Shown here one piece after another: positions 8,366 to 16,218 of a DNA stretch of 64,000 bases (its first letter is position 1; the number at the start of each line of letters is the position of its first letter). The DNA comes from JBEHWX01 sp048498995 (GTDB taxonomy: Bacteria; Bacteroidota; Ignavibacteria; OLB7), in the NCBI GenBank assembly GCA_048498995.1, contig JBEHWX010000004.1:48882-112881 (forward strand). The letters run 5' to 3'. Below the pieces are notes generated by a model. The model worked only from the letters and a program-made list of their open reading frames with translations. It ran no database searches and had not been told where the DNA came from. The translations under genes were made by a program, and so were the position numbers.

Positions 8366-9532
8366 TCAGGTATACGCGGGGATACCGGTGATATCCGCGC
8401 CGAGGATCAGCGTGTGGATGTCGTGCGTTCCCTCGTAGGTCTTCACCGACTCCAGGTTGGCCGCGTGGCGCATGATCGGGTATTCGTCGAGGATGCCGTT
8501 GGCGCCGTGGATGTCGCGCGCCATGCGGGCGCATTCGAGCGCCATCCAGACGTTGTTCCGCTTGGCCATCGAGACCTGCTCCGGGCGCATGGTCCCCTCG
8601 TCCTTCATCCGGCCGAGGCGGAAGGCCATCAGCTGTCCCTTGGTGATCTCGTTGAGCATCCAGACCAGCTTCTCCTGCACCAGCTGGAACCCGCCGATCG
8701 GGCGGTCGAACTGGATGCGGGTGGTCGCGTAGTTCACCGAGGAATCATACACGGCCATCGCGGCGCCGATCGCTCCCCAGGAGATCCCGTAGCGCGCCTG
8801 CGTCAGGCAGGAGAGGGGGCCGCGCAAGCCCTGCACGTCCGGGAAGATGTGGCTCTTCGGCACCAGGCAATCCTCCAGGATCAGCTCGCTGGTGACCGAG
8901 GCGCGCAGCGAGTGCTTCCCCTTCATCTCCATGGCGCGGAAGCCGGGCATCCCCTTCTCGACGACGAACCCGCGGACCTTCCCCTCGAGCTTGGCCCAGA
9001 CGACGGCGACGTCGGCCAGGGAGCCGTTGGTGATCCACATCTTGGCGCCGTTGAGCAGGTAGCCGTCGGCGGTCTCGACCGCGTTGGTGAGCATGCCGCT
9101 CGGGTTGGAGCCGAAATCCGGCTCGGTCAGCCCGAAGCAGCCGAGCGCCTCGCCCGAGGCCAGGCGCGGGAGCCAGGCCCGCTTGACCTCCTCGGTGGCG
9201 TAGCGCCAGATCGGGTACATCACCAGGGAGCCCTGCACCGAAACGGCGCTTCGGATGGCCGAATCTCCCCGTTCCAGCTCCTGACAGATCAGGCCGTAGC
9301 AGACGGAGTTGAGGCCGGCGCCGCCGTATTCCTCGGGGATCGTCGGGCCGAACATGCCGAGCTCGCCGATCCGCCGCACCAGGTGCTGCGGAAACGTCCC
9401 GTCGCGGTAATGCTGCTCGATGATCGGCAGGATCTCGTCGTCGACGAAAGCGCGGACGGTATCGCGCACCAGACGCTCTTCCTCGCTCAGGAGCGCGTCG
9501 ATGTTGTAGTAGTCGGGATTGGTAATGGGCAT
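8366..9532 (-). CDS. gcdH: Acyl-CoA dehydrogenase, glutaryl-CoA dehydrogenase type
   Basis: The 388-residue flavoprotein oxidises an acyl-CoA thioester. GcdH-like features are RSAVSVQGSLVMYPIWRY, GCFGLTEPDFGSNPSGM, KMWITNGSLADV and TYEGTHDIHTLILGADITGI, which contains the catalytic glutamate. The start at 9532 (MPITNPDYYNID) is preferred over upstream extensions because it follows an AAGAG-like site and a promoter element at 9564-9571. The most likely reaction is glutaryl-CoA to crotonyl-CoA in lysine or tryptophan breakdown, but related short-chain substrates remain possible. Confidence 0.9.
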   Translation of the reverse strand: MPITNPDYYNIDALLSEEERLVRDTVRAFVDDEILPIIEQHYRDGTFPQHLVRRIGELGMFGPTIPEEYGGAGLNSVCYGLICQELERGDSAIRSAVSVQGSLVMYPIWRYATEEVKRAWLPRLASGEALGCFGLTEPDFGSNPSGMLTNAVETADGYLLNGAKMWITNGSLADVAVVWAKLEGKVRGFVVEKGMPGFRAMEMKGKHSLRASVTSELILEDCLVPKSHIFPDVQGLRGPLSCLTQARYGISWGAIGAAMAVYDSSVNYATTRIQFDRPIGGFQLVQEKLVWMLNEITKGQLMAFRLGRMKDEGTMRPEQVSMAKRNNVWMALECARMARDIHGANGILDEYPIMRHAANLESVKTYEGTHDIHTLILGADITGIPAYT

Positions 9533-9563
9533 GATCTCTTCGGAAAATGCTGACTGGGATCGG

Positions 9564-9571
9564 CAAAGATA
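9564..9571 (-). promoter_or_regulatory. -7 element TATCTTTG upstream of gcdH
   Basis: On the minus strand these bases read TATCTTTG, matching the Bacteroidota -7 consensus TAnnTTTG, 31 nt upstream of the chosen gcdH start. A TTG at the -33 position is not obvious. A matching element faces the other way at 9704-9711, so this 274-nt gap appears to hold divergent promoters. Confidence 0.45.
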
Positions 9572-9703
9572 GAGGAAGTGCCCCGTTCTACCGTCGTCGT
9601 TTCCGATTGCCACGATTGCGCCGCCCGGCGCCGACGGCCATTTCTCCTCCCGTTCTCATCGGCAACAAAGGGTGACGAGGTCGACGGTTCCCCGGCCATC
9701 TGA

Positions 9704-9711
9704 TATCTTTG
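9704..9711 (+). promoter_or_regulatory. -7 element TATCTTTG upstream of polX
   Basis: TATCTTTG fits TAnnTTTG and lies about 95 nt upstream of polX. The -33 element is weak (GGTTC at 9686-9690 has short spacing). Confidence 0.4.
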
Positions 9712-9806
9712 CCCCTCGTTCGAGCGGGACGCCCGGCCACGCGCCGTGGCGCCTCACCGGGGGGCCCTGACGGGGCCGGAGGCATCTCATAGAAACAGGC
9801 GGTTCC

Positions 9807-11558
9807 ATGACGTCACGACAGGTCGCTCGCACGCTCTACGCCATCGAGACCCACCTGCAGCTGCAGGGGGAGAACGACTTCAAGTCCCGCGCCTACGCGC
9901 GCGCCGCCCGCGCGCTGGAGACCAGCGGCCTGGCCAGCGTCGAGCTCGACAACGAGCGGGAGTGGAGCACGATCCCCGGCATCGGCAAGGCCCTTGCCTC
10001 CGAGATCCGGGAGATCATCGAAACCGGCACCTCGTCGCAGCTGGAATCCCTCAAGGCGGTCACGCCGCCGGGGCTGCTGGAGATCCTCGAGATCCCGAAG
10101 CTCGGCGCCAAGAAAGTCCGCGCCCTCCACATGCAGCTCGGCATCGCCACGCTCGGCGAGCTCGAGTATGCCGCCCGCGAGAACCGGATCGCCACCCTCC
10201 CCGGATTCGGACAGAAGTCCCAGGAAAATATTCTTGCCGGCCTCCTCGAGGTCAAGCGGGTCCGCGGCATGTTCCGCATCGACGTGGCCGAGCGGGAGGG
10301 GAAGCACCTCATCGAGCTCCTTCGCGGGCTCCCGTCGGTGCGTCGCGCCGATCCGGGCGGACGCCTTCGCCGTGGCGCCGAGGAGTACGAGCACCTGGAT
10401 ATCGTCGTCGCCTCGGATGATCCCGCCGCCGTCGAGCGGGAGCTGGCCGCGACCGGCCATCTCGACGAGCTGGAGCGGGAGGATCGGACCATTTCCGGCG
10501 TGATCGATCAGTGCTGGCTGGCGCGCGTTCACGTGGCGCGGCCGGAGGTCTACCCGGTTGCCCTCCATCAGTGGAGCGGCGCCAGCGACTATCGCTTCAT
10601 GGTTTCGATTCCCCTGGCCGATCGCGGCTACGAGCTTCGGGAGGATGGACTCTATAAGAATGACGAGCTGGTCCCGGTCGGCTCCGAGGAGGAGCTGTTC
10701 GATCTGGCCGGCATGCAGTATATCGAGCCGGAGCTGCGCGAGGGGATCGACGAGGTGCGCCAGGCGCTCGACCGGACGATTCCGGAGCTGATCACGCCGG
10801 CCGACATGAAGGGGGCGCTCCATGTCCACTCGGTCTGGAGCGACGGCCGGAGCAAGATCGTCGACATCGCCGAGCACGTCCGCTCGCTCGGCTACCGCTA
10901 CCTGCTGATGTGCGACCACTCGAAGGCGGCGTTCTACGCCAACGGCCTGGATGAAGGGCGTCTGGCCGAGCAGGGGCGGGAGATCGACGAGCTGAACCGG
11001 CGCTGGGACCCGGCCGAGTTCCGCGTGCTGAAGGGGATCGAGTGCGACGTGCTCCCGGATGGTCGGATGGACCTGAGCGATGACGCGCTGGCCTCGCTCG
11101 ACGCCGTGGTCGCCTCGATCCATTCGAGCTTCGGCCTGCCGGAGGAGGCGCAGACCGAGCGGCTGCTGGCCGCGCTGGAGCACCCGTCGGTGACGATCAT
11201 CGGACACCCGACCGGTCGGCTGATTCTCGGCCGCAAGGGGTATCCGGTCGACCTGAAACGGGTGATCGACCGGGCCGCCGAGCTCGGCAAATCGATCGAG
11301 CTGAATGCCAATCCGCACCGTCTCGACCTGAGCTGGCGGATGGTCCGGCACGCAACTCGCAAGGGAGTGAAGGTGGCGATCAACCCGGACGCCCACTCGC
11401 TGGAGGATTTCGACAACGTCCGTCACGGGGTGAAGCTCGGGCGGAAGGGATGGCTGACGCGGGGGGATCTGCTCAACGCGATGGACGCCGAGGCGTTTCT
11501 CGCGTTCGCGCGCCCCGGCCGGAAGGCCGAGCCGGCACTCCCCGCCGAGATGGCCTGA
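9807..11558 (+). CDS. polX: PolX-family DNA polymerase/PHP phosphoesterase with a degenerate polymerase site
   Basis: The order is an N-terminal HhH/lyase-like domain (STIPGIGKALA, ATLPGFGQKS), a nucleotidyltransferase core and a C-terminal PHP domain, 583 residues in all. The PHP metal motifs look complete: HVHSVWSDGRS, MCDHSK, GIECDVL, ASIHSSF, GHPTGRL and INPDAHS. In the polymerase core the usual GDxD catalytic pair reads EHLD (H196, D198). The later catalytic Asp strand reads ARVHV (about 239-243), and the TGS motif is SGAS. The polymerase may therefore be inactive or altered while the nuclease remains. The role is presumably DNA repair. Confidence 0.9.
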   Translation: MTSRQVARTLYAIETHLQLQGENDFKSRAYARAARALETSGLASVELDNEREWSTIPGIGKALASEIREIIETGTSSQLESLKAVTPPGLLEILEIPKLGAKKVRALHMQLGIATLGELEYAARENRIATLPGFGQKSQENILAGLLEVKRVRGMFRIDVAEREGKHLIELLRGLPSVRRADPGGRLRRGAEEYEHLDIVVASDDPAAVERELAATGHLDELEREDRTISGVIDQCWLARVHVARPEVYPVALHQWSGASDYRFMVSIPLADRGYELREDGLYKNDELVPVGSEEELFDLAGMQYIEPELREGIDEVRQALDRTIPELITPADMKGALHVHSVWSDGRSKIVDIAEHVRSLGYRYLLMCDHSKAAFYANGLDEGRLAEQGREIDELNRRWDPAEFRVLKGIECDVLPDGRMDLSDDALASLDAVVASIHSSFGLPEEAQTERLLAALEHPSVTIIGHPTGRLILGRKGYPVDLKRVIDRAAELGKSIELNANPHRLDLSWRMVRHATRKGVKVAINPDAHSLEDFDNVRHGVKLGRKGWLTRGDLLNAMDAEAFLAFARPGRKAEPALPAEMA

Positions 11559-11613
11559 GCCTCCGCGCGCGATGCCAATCGCGCATCAGGCGGCGCACCT
11601 CGGTCGCGCATCG

Positions 11614-11642
11614 GTAGGCGCACGTCTTCAGCGTGCGCCATT
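11614..11642 (+). repeat. Hairpin repeat, copy 1 (GTAG-GCGCACG-TCTTCAG-CGTGCGC)
   Basis: The structure is a GTAG end, a 7-bp perfect stem and a TCTTCAG loop. Twenty-seven bases (11612-11638) recur exactly, in inverted orientation, at 16160-16186. Three further copies with the same loop occur in this window. Confidence 0.75.
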
Positions 11643-11718
11643 GCCAACGCGGACGGCGCCATTGCCAACGCAGACGGCGCCATTGCCAACGCCGACGGCG
11701 CCATTGCCGACGCACGGA
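11637..11718 (+). repeat. 21-bp tandem repeat, about 3.9 copies
   Basis: The unit GCCATTGCCAACGCnGACGGC is repeated with only one variable base in the first three copies, and a partial fourth is more diverged. It starts within the right arm of the hairpin repeat. Confidence 0.85.
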
Positions 11719-11948
11719 GCCGTGCCGATGGGACGCCTGGCTGCCGCGCGATACGACGTGGAAGGCCCGGAATATGCGCTCGGGGCATCGCTCCCGCACG
11801 CATGTTCCGATGAAGATTCTGGTGAAGATTCCGATACGGCCGCTCCGGAGAGAGACTCCGGCGGCGGCAAGAGCTCGCGCTCACGCCCGGTGGGGACGGC
11901 AACAGAGGCCGGCCCGGGCGCGAGGCGGAACGACAACGCAGGAGATCC

Positions 11949-12836
11949 ATGACGCAACCACTGATACTCGATGGACGGACCGTGGCAAACGCGGTCGAGG
12001 AGCGTGTGCGGGCCGAGTCCGCGATACTGATGTCCCGTGGCGTCACCCCCGGACTGGTCGTGATCCTCGTCGGCGATGACGCCGCGTCGGCCACCTACGT
12101 CCGCTCCAAGGGGAAGGCCTGCGAGCGCCTCGGCTTCAAATCGGTCACCGAGCGCCATCCGGCCACGATCTCCGAGCAGGAGCTGCTGGAGATGATCGCT
12201 CGCTACAACGCCGACCCGACCATTCACGGCATTCTCGTGCAAATGCCGCTGCCGCGCCATATCGACTCGGACAAGGTGGTCGAGGCGATCGATCCGCGGA
12301 AGGACGTGGACGGATTTCATCCGATGAGCGTCGGACGGATGGTGATCGGCCTGGACGCGCCGGAGCCCTGCACGCCGGCCGGCGTGATCGAGATCCTGAA
12401 GCATTACAAGATCGAAACCAGCGGCAAGCGCGCCGTGATCATCGGCCGGAGCAACATCGTCGGCAAGCCGATGGCCAACATGATGCTGCAGAAGCGTGAC
12501 GGCGGCAACGCCATCGTCACCATCGCGCATTCGGCCGCCGAGGATCTTGCCGCGATCACGCGCGAGGGGGATATCGTGATCGCCGCGATCGGGCGTCCCC
12601 GCTTCATCGGGCCGGACATGATCAAGGAGGGGGCCGTGGTGATCGACGTCGGCATCAACCGGATCGTCGATCCTGAATCCCCGAAAGGCTATCGCACCGT
12701 CGGCGACGTTGACTTCGACGCGGTGGCTCCGAAATGCTCGGCGATCACGCCGGTGCCGGGAGGCGTCGGTCTGATGACGATCGCCATGCTGATGAACAAT
12801 ACGCTCCGTTCGGCGCGGGGGGATTTCGATCGATGA
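11949..12836 (+). CDS. folD: Bifunctional methylene-THF dehydrogenase / methenyl-THF cyclohydrolase
   Basis: The 295-residue enzyme interconverts 5,10-methylene-, methenyl- and formyl-THF in one-carbon metabolism. Signature motifs are ATYVRSKGKACERLGF (with the catalytic Lys), ILVQMPLPRHID, DPRKDVDGFHP, IIGRSNIVGKPMA and ITPVPGGVGLMT. The ATG at 11949 has AGGAGA upstream. Its stop overlaps the next start as ATGA, so the pseudouridine synthase is translationally coupled. Confidence 0.97.
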   Translation: MTQPLILDGRTVANAVEERVRAESAILMSRGVTPGLVVILVGDDAASATYVRSKGKACERLGFKSVTERHPATISEQELLEMIARYNADPTIHGILVQMPLPRHIDSDKVVEAIDPRKDVDGFHPMSVGRMVIGLDAPEPCTPAGVIEILKHYKIETSGKRAVIIGRSNIVGKPMANMMLQKRDGGNAIVTIAHSAAEDLAAITREGDIVIAAIGRPRFIGPDMIKEGAVVIDVGINRIVDPESPKGYRTVGDVDFDAVAPKCSAITPVPGGVGLMTIAMLMNNTLRSARGDFDR

Positions 12837-13615
12837 TCGACTTTGATTTCGATCTCGAATTTCCGGAGGAGGGAAAGCCTCGCCGGCCGCGCGAGCTCCC
12901 GAAGTTCGCCGTGATCCACGAGGACGACCGGGTGATCGCCTTCAACAAGACGCCCGGCATCTCCGTGATTCCCGAGCGTTACCAGGGTGCGATCTCGCTG
13001 AAGACCCTCGCCGAGGAGCGCTTCGGACGGCTCTGGACCGTGCACCGGATCGACAAGGACACCTCCGGCGTGATCGTCTTCGCGCGCGACGCCGAGGCGC
13101 ATAAGTCGCTCAACGACCAGTTCGAGCGGCACGAAACGAAGAAGATCTACGCGGCGGTGGTGGAGGGGGAGATGGCCGACCAGGAGATGCGGATCGATAT
13201 TCCGCTGGCCCCGGACCCGGGCAAGCCGGGACGGATGCGCCCGAGCGCGCGCGGAAAGGAGTCGCTGACCACCATCCGCGTGCGGGAGCGCTTCCGCGGC
13301 TATACCTATATCGAGGCCGAGCCGTTCACCGGACGCCAGCATCAGATCCGCGTTCACTGCAAGGCGGTCGGGCTGCCGCTGGCGATCGATCCGGTCTACG
13401 GCAATCACACCCAGATTCTGCTGTCGGAGCTGAAGCGGAGCTACCGCGACTACGGCCGCGAGGAGCAGCCGCTGATCGACCGTCTGACGCTCCACGCCGA
13501 GCGGCTGACGGTGACGCATCCCGGCACCGGCGAGCGCATCACCTTCGAGGCCGAGATCCCGAAGGATATCAAAGCGCTGTTGACGCAGCTCCGGAAGGCG
13601 CGAAGGCTGGACTGA
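12833..13615 (+). CDS. RluA-family pseudouridine synthase
   Basis: The 260-residue protein isomerises uridine to pseudouridine in RNA. The catalytic motif HRIDKDTSGVIVFA carries the Asp of the HRxDxxTSG signature, and GRQHQIRVHCKAVG is the second RluA signature. There is no N-terminal S4 domain; the first 25 residues are acidic and Phe/Pro rich. The start at 12833 overlaps the folD stop. An upstream in-frame extension would lie inside folD and is rejected. The target RNA cannot be read from sequence. Confidence 0.93.
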   Translation: MIDFDFDLEFPEEGKPRRPRELPKFAVIHEDDRVIAFNKTPGISVIPERYQGAISLKTLAEERFGRLWTVHRIDKDTSGVIVFARDAEAHKSLNDQFERHETKKIYAAVVEGEMADQEMRIDIPLAPDPGKPGRMRPSARGKESLTTIRVRERFRGYTYIEAEPFTGRQHQIRVHCKAVGLPLAIDPVYGNHTQILLSELKRSYRDYGREEQPLIDRLTLHAERLTVTHPGTGERITFEAEIPKDIKALLTQLRKARRLD

Positions 13616-13640
13616 GGAGAAGCGATGCGACGCATATACG

Positions 13641-13669
13641 CGCCCTCGCGGCTGACCGCCGCGGGGGCG
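13641..13669 (+). terminator. Hairpin terminator after the folD operon
   Basis: Arms of 11 nt (13641-13651 and 13659-13669) pair with one mismatch around a 7-nt loop, 25 nt after the pseudouridine synthase stop. The following T run is weak. It sits between convergent genes and could stop both. Confidence 0.55.
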
Positions 13670-13730
13670 TCGTCGTTTCAGTATGGAGGGGGTAGGATGG
13701 ACGTCCCGGTTCGCTTCATGGGCTTGTGTC

Positions 13731-14726
13731 CTACGCGTCGGAGTCGCCGGAGAGTTGCTGGCTCTGAACCTTCGTGATCAGCTCACTCTCCTGAATCGTG
13801 ACGCATCTGACTTTGCCACGCTTCGATGCCGAGGTTCCGTACGCGTGGATGTCGACGTTGATAAAGAAGATCGTTTTCCCATTGTGCGTGACAAAGGGGG
13901 CGGACATGCCAGTGCCGGATACGTCGAAGTTGAGGTCTGTGTCGCAGACTCTAAAGATGACCATGTAGCCGACCGGCTCGTTGTAGTTCCGCGTATAGGT
14001 GTATACCTGATTGAATCCCTTGATGATGTAGTCCTTCCCTCTGCCGTCGCCGTCGAAGATTTTTGCGTCCGCCACGATCCTTCCGTCATCCGTCTGATCT
14101 CCAATCAGGTCCGGTATGCCGTCGGCGGACTTTGGCTCTATGTGGAACTGAAGCCCTTGGTCGAATAGGTACTCATACAGATCGCGCGCTAGATTGGCCT
14201 CGCCGTTTTTCGTATCGCCGTGATAGAGCGCGTTCAGTCGCTCACGATGGAACCATTCACATCGATGCTTGTAGCGAGTCAATAATGTGAGAGTGAGGCG
14301 AGTGTCATCGAGCTGCTCTTCGATGTAGTCGTGGAATGCCGAAAGGAAAACTTTTCGCACCCCATTCGCAGCATCGTCAATAGTCCCTCCCGTGCTATAT
14401 AGCCGGGCTTCCCCTCTCCATGGGCCCGGCTTGGATGGCCCGGCCCAACGTCTCAGAAGGAGATATGACAAAGCCGCATGCTGTTCTTCGCTTCCGGCGG
14501 TAATGGCATTATTGCGCCCGTTTGAGTACATAGCGTTAATTGAGTCGTCCAAACCCGGGTAACGTGAAACAAGTCCGGTAATAATGTCGGCAATTAAGCG
14601 GTTGTTGTGGCAGAATGAAATGAAGTAGTCGAGCTCGATGCTCAGCCGTATTGGGTCGGCGGCATTTACACGTTGCGCTCTCTTCTGAAGCTTAAGTCTG
14701 ACATCCTGAACGTAATCAGCATTCAT
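13731..14726 (-). CDS. PD-(D/E)XK nuclease-like protein in a low-GC islet
   Basis: This is a 331-residue soluble protein that I do not recognise as a named family. Its C-terminal half carries a restriction-endonuclease-like core: E197, then PD206, then D220-A-K222, followed by FNQVYTYT with Q240 in the position of the usual QxxxY helix motif. The N-terminal half is helical. Base composition is near 50% GC by eye, clearly below the neighbours. There is no methyltransferase partner beside it. It is flanked by a terminator on one side and hairpin repeats on the other. A likely reading is a horizontally acquired orphan nuclease, perhaps for defence. Confidence 0.6.
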   Translation of the reverse strand: MNADYVQDVRLKLQKRAQRVNAADPIRLSIELDYFISFCHNNRLIADIITGLVSRYPGLDDSINAMYSNGRNNAITAGSEEQHAALSYLLLRRWAGPSKPGPWRGEARLYSTGGTIDDAANGVRKVFLSAFHDYIEEQLDDTRLTLTLLTRYKHRCEWFHRERLNALYHGDTKNGEANLARDLYEYLFDQGLQFHIEPKSADGIPDLIGDQTDDGRIVADAKIFDGDGRGKDYIIKGFNQVYTYTRNYNEPVGYMVIFRVCDTDLNFDVSGTGMSAPFVTHNGKTIFFINVDIHAYGTSASKRGKVRCVTIQESELITKVQSQQLSGDSDA

Positions 14727-15035
14727 GGCTTGTAGGTGATGGTTGTCAAAAGAATTCTCAGCGTCTCGCTCATACTGCTATGTTAGTGTCGAAGGTGGAC
14801 GTTGCCCTCTAAGCGCGACAGATAATAATATCCTCCAGACGTATTTGGCGGATTATGGCGGAATTGTAGAACCCGCATCTGGGGCTTTCGATGCCGTCGA
14901 TGGAAACATGATCCATAACGTAGTTCATTGCAAGTCCCCGTGGGCATTCAGAAGAGGTAGTCGTACTACCCCATCTTCCTGCGTTACCGGAGCACCTCCG
15001 CACCAAGAGCATGCGGCCGTTGTAGCCCTGATATG

Positions 15036-15064
15036 GTAGGCGCGGCTCTTCAGGCCGCGGCTAC
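15036..15064 (+). repeat. Hairpin repeat, copy 2
   Basis: The layout is GTAG, stem GCGCGGC, loop TCTTCAG, stem GCCGCGG, CTAC. The architecture and loop match copy 1, but the stem bases differ and still pair (one mismatch). Confidence 0.7.
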
Positions 15065-15079
15065 GGTGCCGACCTGTGG

Positions 15080-15108
15080 TAAGCGCGCCCTGAAGAGGCG
15101 CGGCTACC
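15080..15108 (-). repeat. Hairpin repeat, copy 3 (inverted)
   Basis: On the minus strand it reads GTAG, CCGCGCC, TCTTCAG, GGCGCGC, TTAC. It lies 15 nt from copy 2 in the opposite orientation. Confidence 0.7.
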
Positions 15109-15163
15109 CGAGGAACATCATCCCGTCATTATGCGGAATTCGGCATTCGCCGCATGCGCCGCA

Positions 15164-15709
15164 TCACCGGAGCACGCGCCGCACGAAGAGCATCCGGTCC
15201 TTGTAGTACGTCTCCGACAGGCTGCTGACGGTGACGCCGAGGCTGGTGGAGGCATGCACGAACTGGTCGACGTCGATCAGGATGCCGACGTGGGAGACGC
15301 CGTTGCCGAGCGTGTTGAAGAAGACCAGATCTCCCGGGCTCGATTCGGCCAGCGGGATGGTCTCGCCGACGGTTGCCTGTTCGGCGGAGTTGCGGGGGAG
15401 ACGGAAATTGGCGGCGCTGAAGGCGCGCTGCACCAGGGCGGAGCAGTCGATGCCGGAGCCCCCGACGCCGCCGAAGCGGTACGGCGTTCCGATCCATCGC
15501 TCCGCCTCGGCGAGCACCGCGCGCCGGTCGTAGGGAAGAGCCGGGTCGGCAACCGTGCGCTCGACGGCGCGAACGGCCGTTGCGTTGCCGGTGGCCGAGG
15601 AACGGGGTCCGCTTGCTATACGGGATGCCGGAAGACATCCCCCGAGGATCGCGCCGAGCAGGATCGTTCCCGTCAGCAGCGCGCCCTGAAGTGGTCGCTG
15701 TCGGTTCAT
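15164..15709 (-). CDS. NlpC/P60-family lipoprotein, cell-wall peptidase
   Basis: The 181-residue protein has a lipoprotein signal ending in LGGC (Cys25), so it is anchored in a membrane facing the periplasm. The NlpC/P60 domain shows catalytic Cys89 in GSGIDCSALVQRAF, His140 in GVSHVGILI and a third polar residue His152 in FVHAS. Such enzymes cut the stem peptide of peptidoglycan. The start ATG at 15709 is set by the signal peptide. It is isolated by noncoding stretches on both sides. Confidence 0.92.
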   Translation of the reverse strand: MNRQRPLQGALLTGTILLGAILGGCLPASRIASGPRSSATGNATAVRAVERTVADPALPYDRRAVLAEAERWIGTPYRFGGVGGSGIDCSALVQRAFSAANFRLPRNSAEQATVGETIPLAESSPGDLVFFNTLGNGVSHVGILIDVDQFVHASTSLGVTVSSLSETYYKDRMLFVRRVLR

Positions 15710-16119
15710 GGCATGGGCGCCGTGGCGCCGGTTGGAGGTAGGGAGCGAGACGCGCGCGGTCCCGTGCCCGGGCATGCACGGTGGCCGAAGGGAGGCCAGG
15801 CGCGCGAGCGCCTCGCGAATATACGTGGCGCCCGCGATTGGTGCGCGGTGGTGTCCAAGGCGTCCGCGCGCGAGCGTCGATTGCCCTGATGACGCCGCGA
15901 TCCCGAGGTGGTTTAGCGGTCGCTCGCCATCCATCACGCGTCTCATCGACGTCGGCGCCGATGCGATCAGAGCATGCGTCGCACGGATATGATGGTAGGC
16001 GACGATGGTCCGTGGGGCGGCCCTTCGTGGCCGCCCCGCCGTCATGACCGCGAGACATCGATCCACGCCGAACGGCAGGTGAATGCTCTTCCATCACCAT
16101 CGGTCCGCGCCTCGGCGAT

Positions 16120-16161
16120 GCACGGAGAAGAGCGCACGGAGAAGAGCGCACGGAGAAGAGC
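16120..16161 (+). repeat. 14-bp tandem repeat, 3 copies
   Basis: Three exact copies of GCACGGAGAAGAGC abut hairpin copy 4. The array adjoins the loop-TCTTCAG hairpin, as the 21-bp array does at 11637. Confidence 0.85.
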
Positions 16162-16186
16162 GCACGCTGAAGACGTGCGCCTACCG
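16160..16186 (-). repeat. Hairpin repeat, copy 4 (inverted)
   Basis: It is the exact reverse complement of 11612-11638, including the 7-bp stem GCGCACG and TCTTCAG loop. Confidence 0.8.
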
Positions 16187-16218
16187 GAATTCACCTGCCG
16201 GCAATGCCCGACGGCGCC

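Larger units (their letters stand above)
11559..11948 (+). other. Intergenic region with hairpin and tandem repeats
   Basis: I see no credible gene in this 390-nt gap between polX and folD. It holds a GTAG-stem-TCTTCAG-stem hairpin (11614-11642), a 21-bp tandem array (11637-11718), and at its right end the folD ribosome site AGGAGA seven bases before ATG. Confidence 0.7.
14727..15163 (+). other. Intergenic region, partly low GC, with two hairpin repeats
   Basis: I see no supported gene. The first 280 nt share the lower GC of the nuclease gene. A 98-codon open frame here lacks a good start and family resemblance. The right part has two hairpin repeats at 15036-15064 and 15080-15108. Confidence 0.6.
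15710..16218 (+). other. Intergenic region with 14-bp array and hairpin copy 4
   Basis: This 509-nt gap separates the NlpC lipoprotein start from the flavoprotein stop. Several open frames exist only because of high GC and show no family features. The right third holds a tandem array and hairpin repeat. Confidence 0.6.

Noticed and set aside
7334..9553. A 739-codon plus-strand open frame opposite perM, dut and gcdH
   Set aside because: It covers three genes with clear motifs on the other strand; it is a typical high-GC shadow.
14743..15039. 98-codon plus-strand open frame next to the nuclease gene
   Set aside because: It lacks a good ribosome site and family resemblance and runs into hairpin repeats.
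11637..16161. Tandem arrays considered as CRISPR
   Set aside because: Repeats are 14-21 bp with no spacers, and no cas gene is visible.
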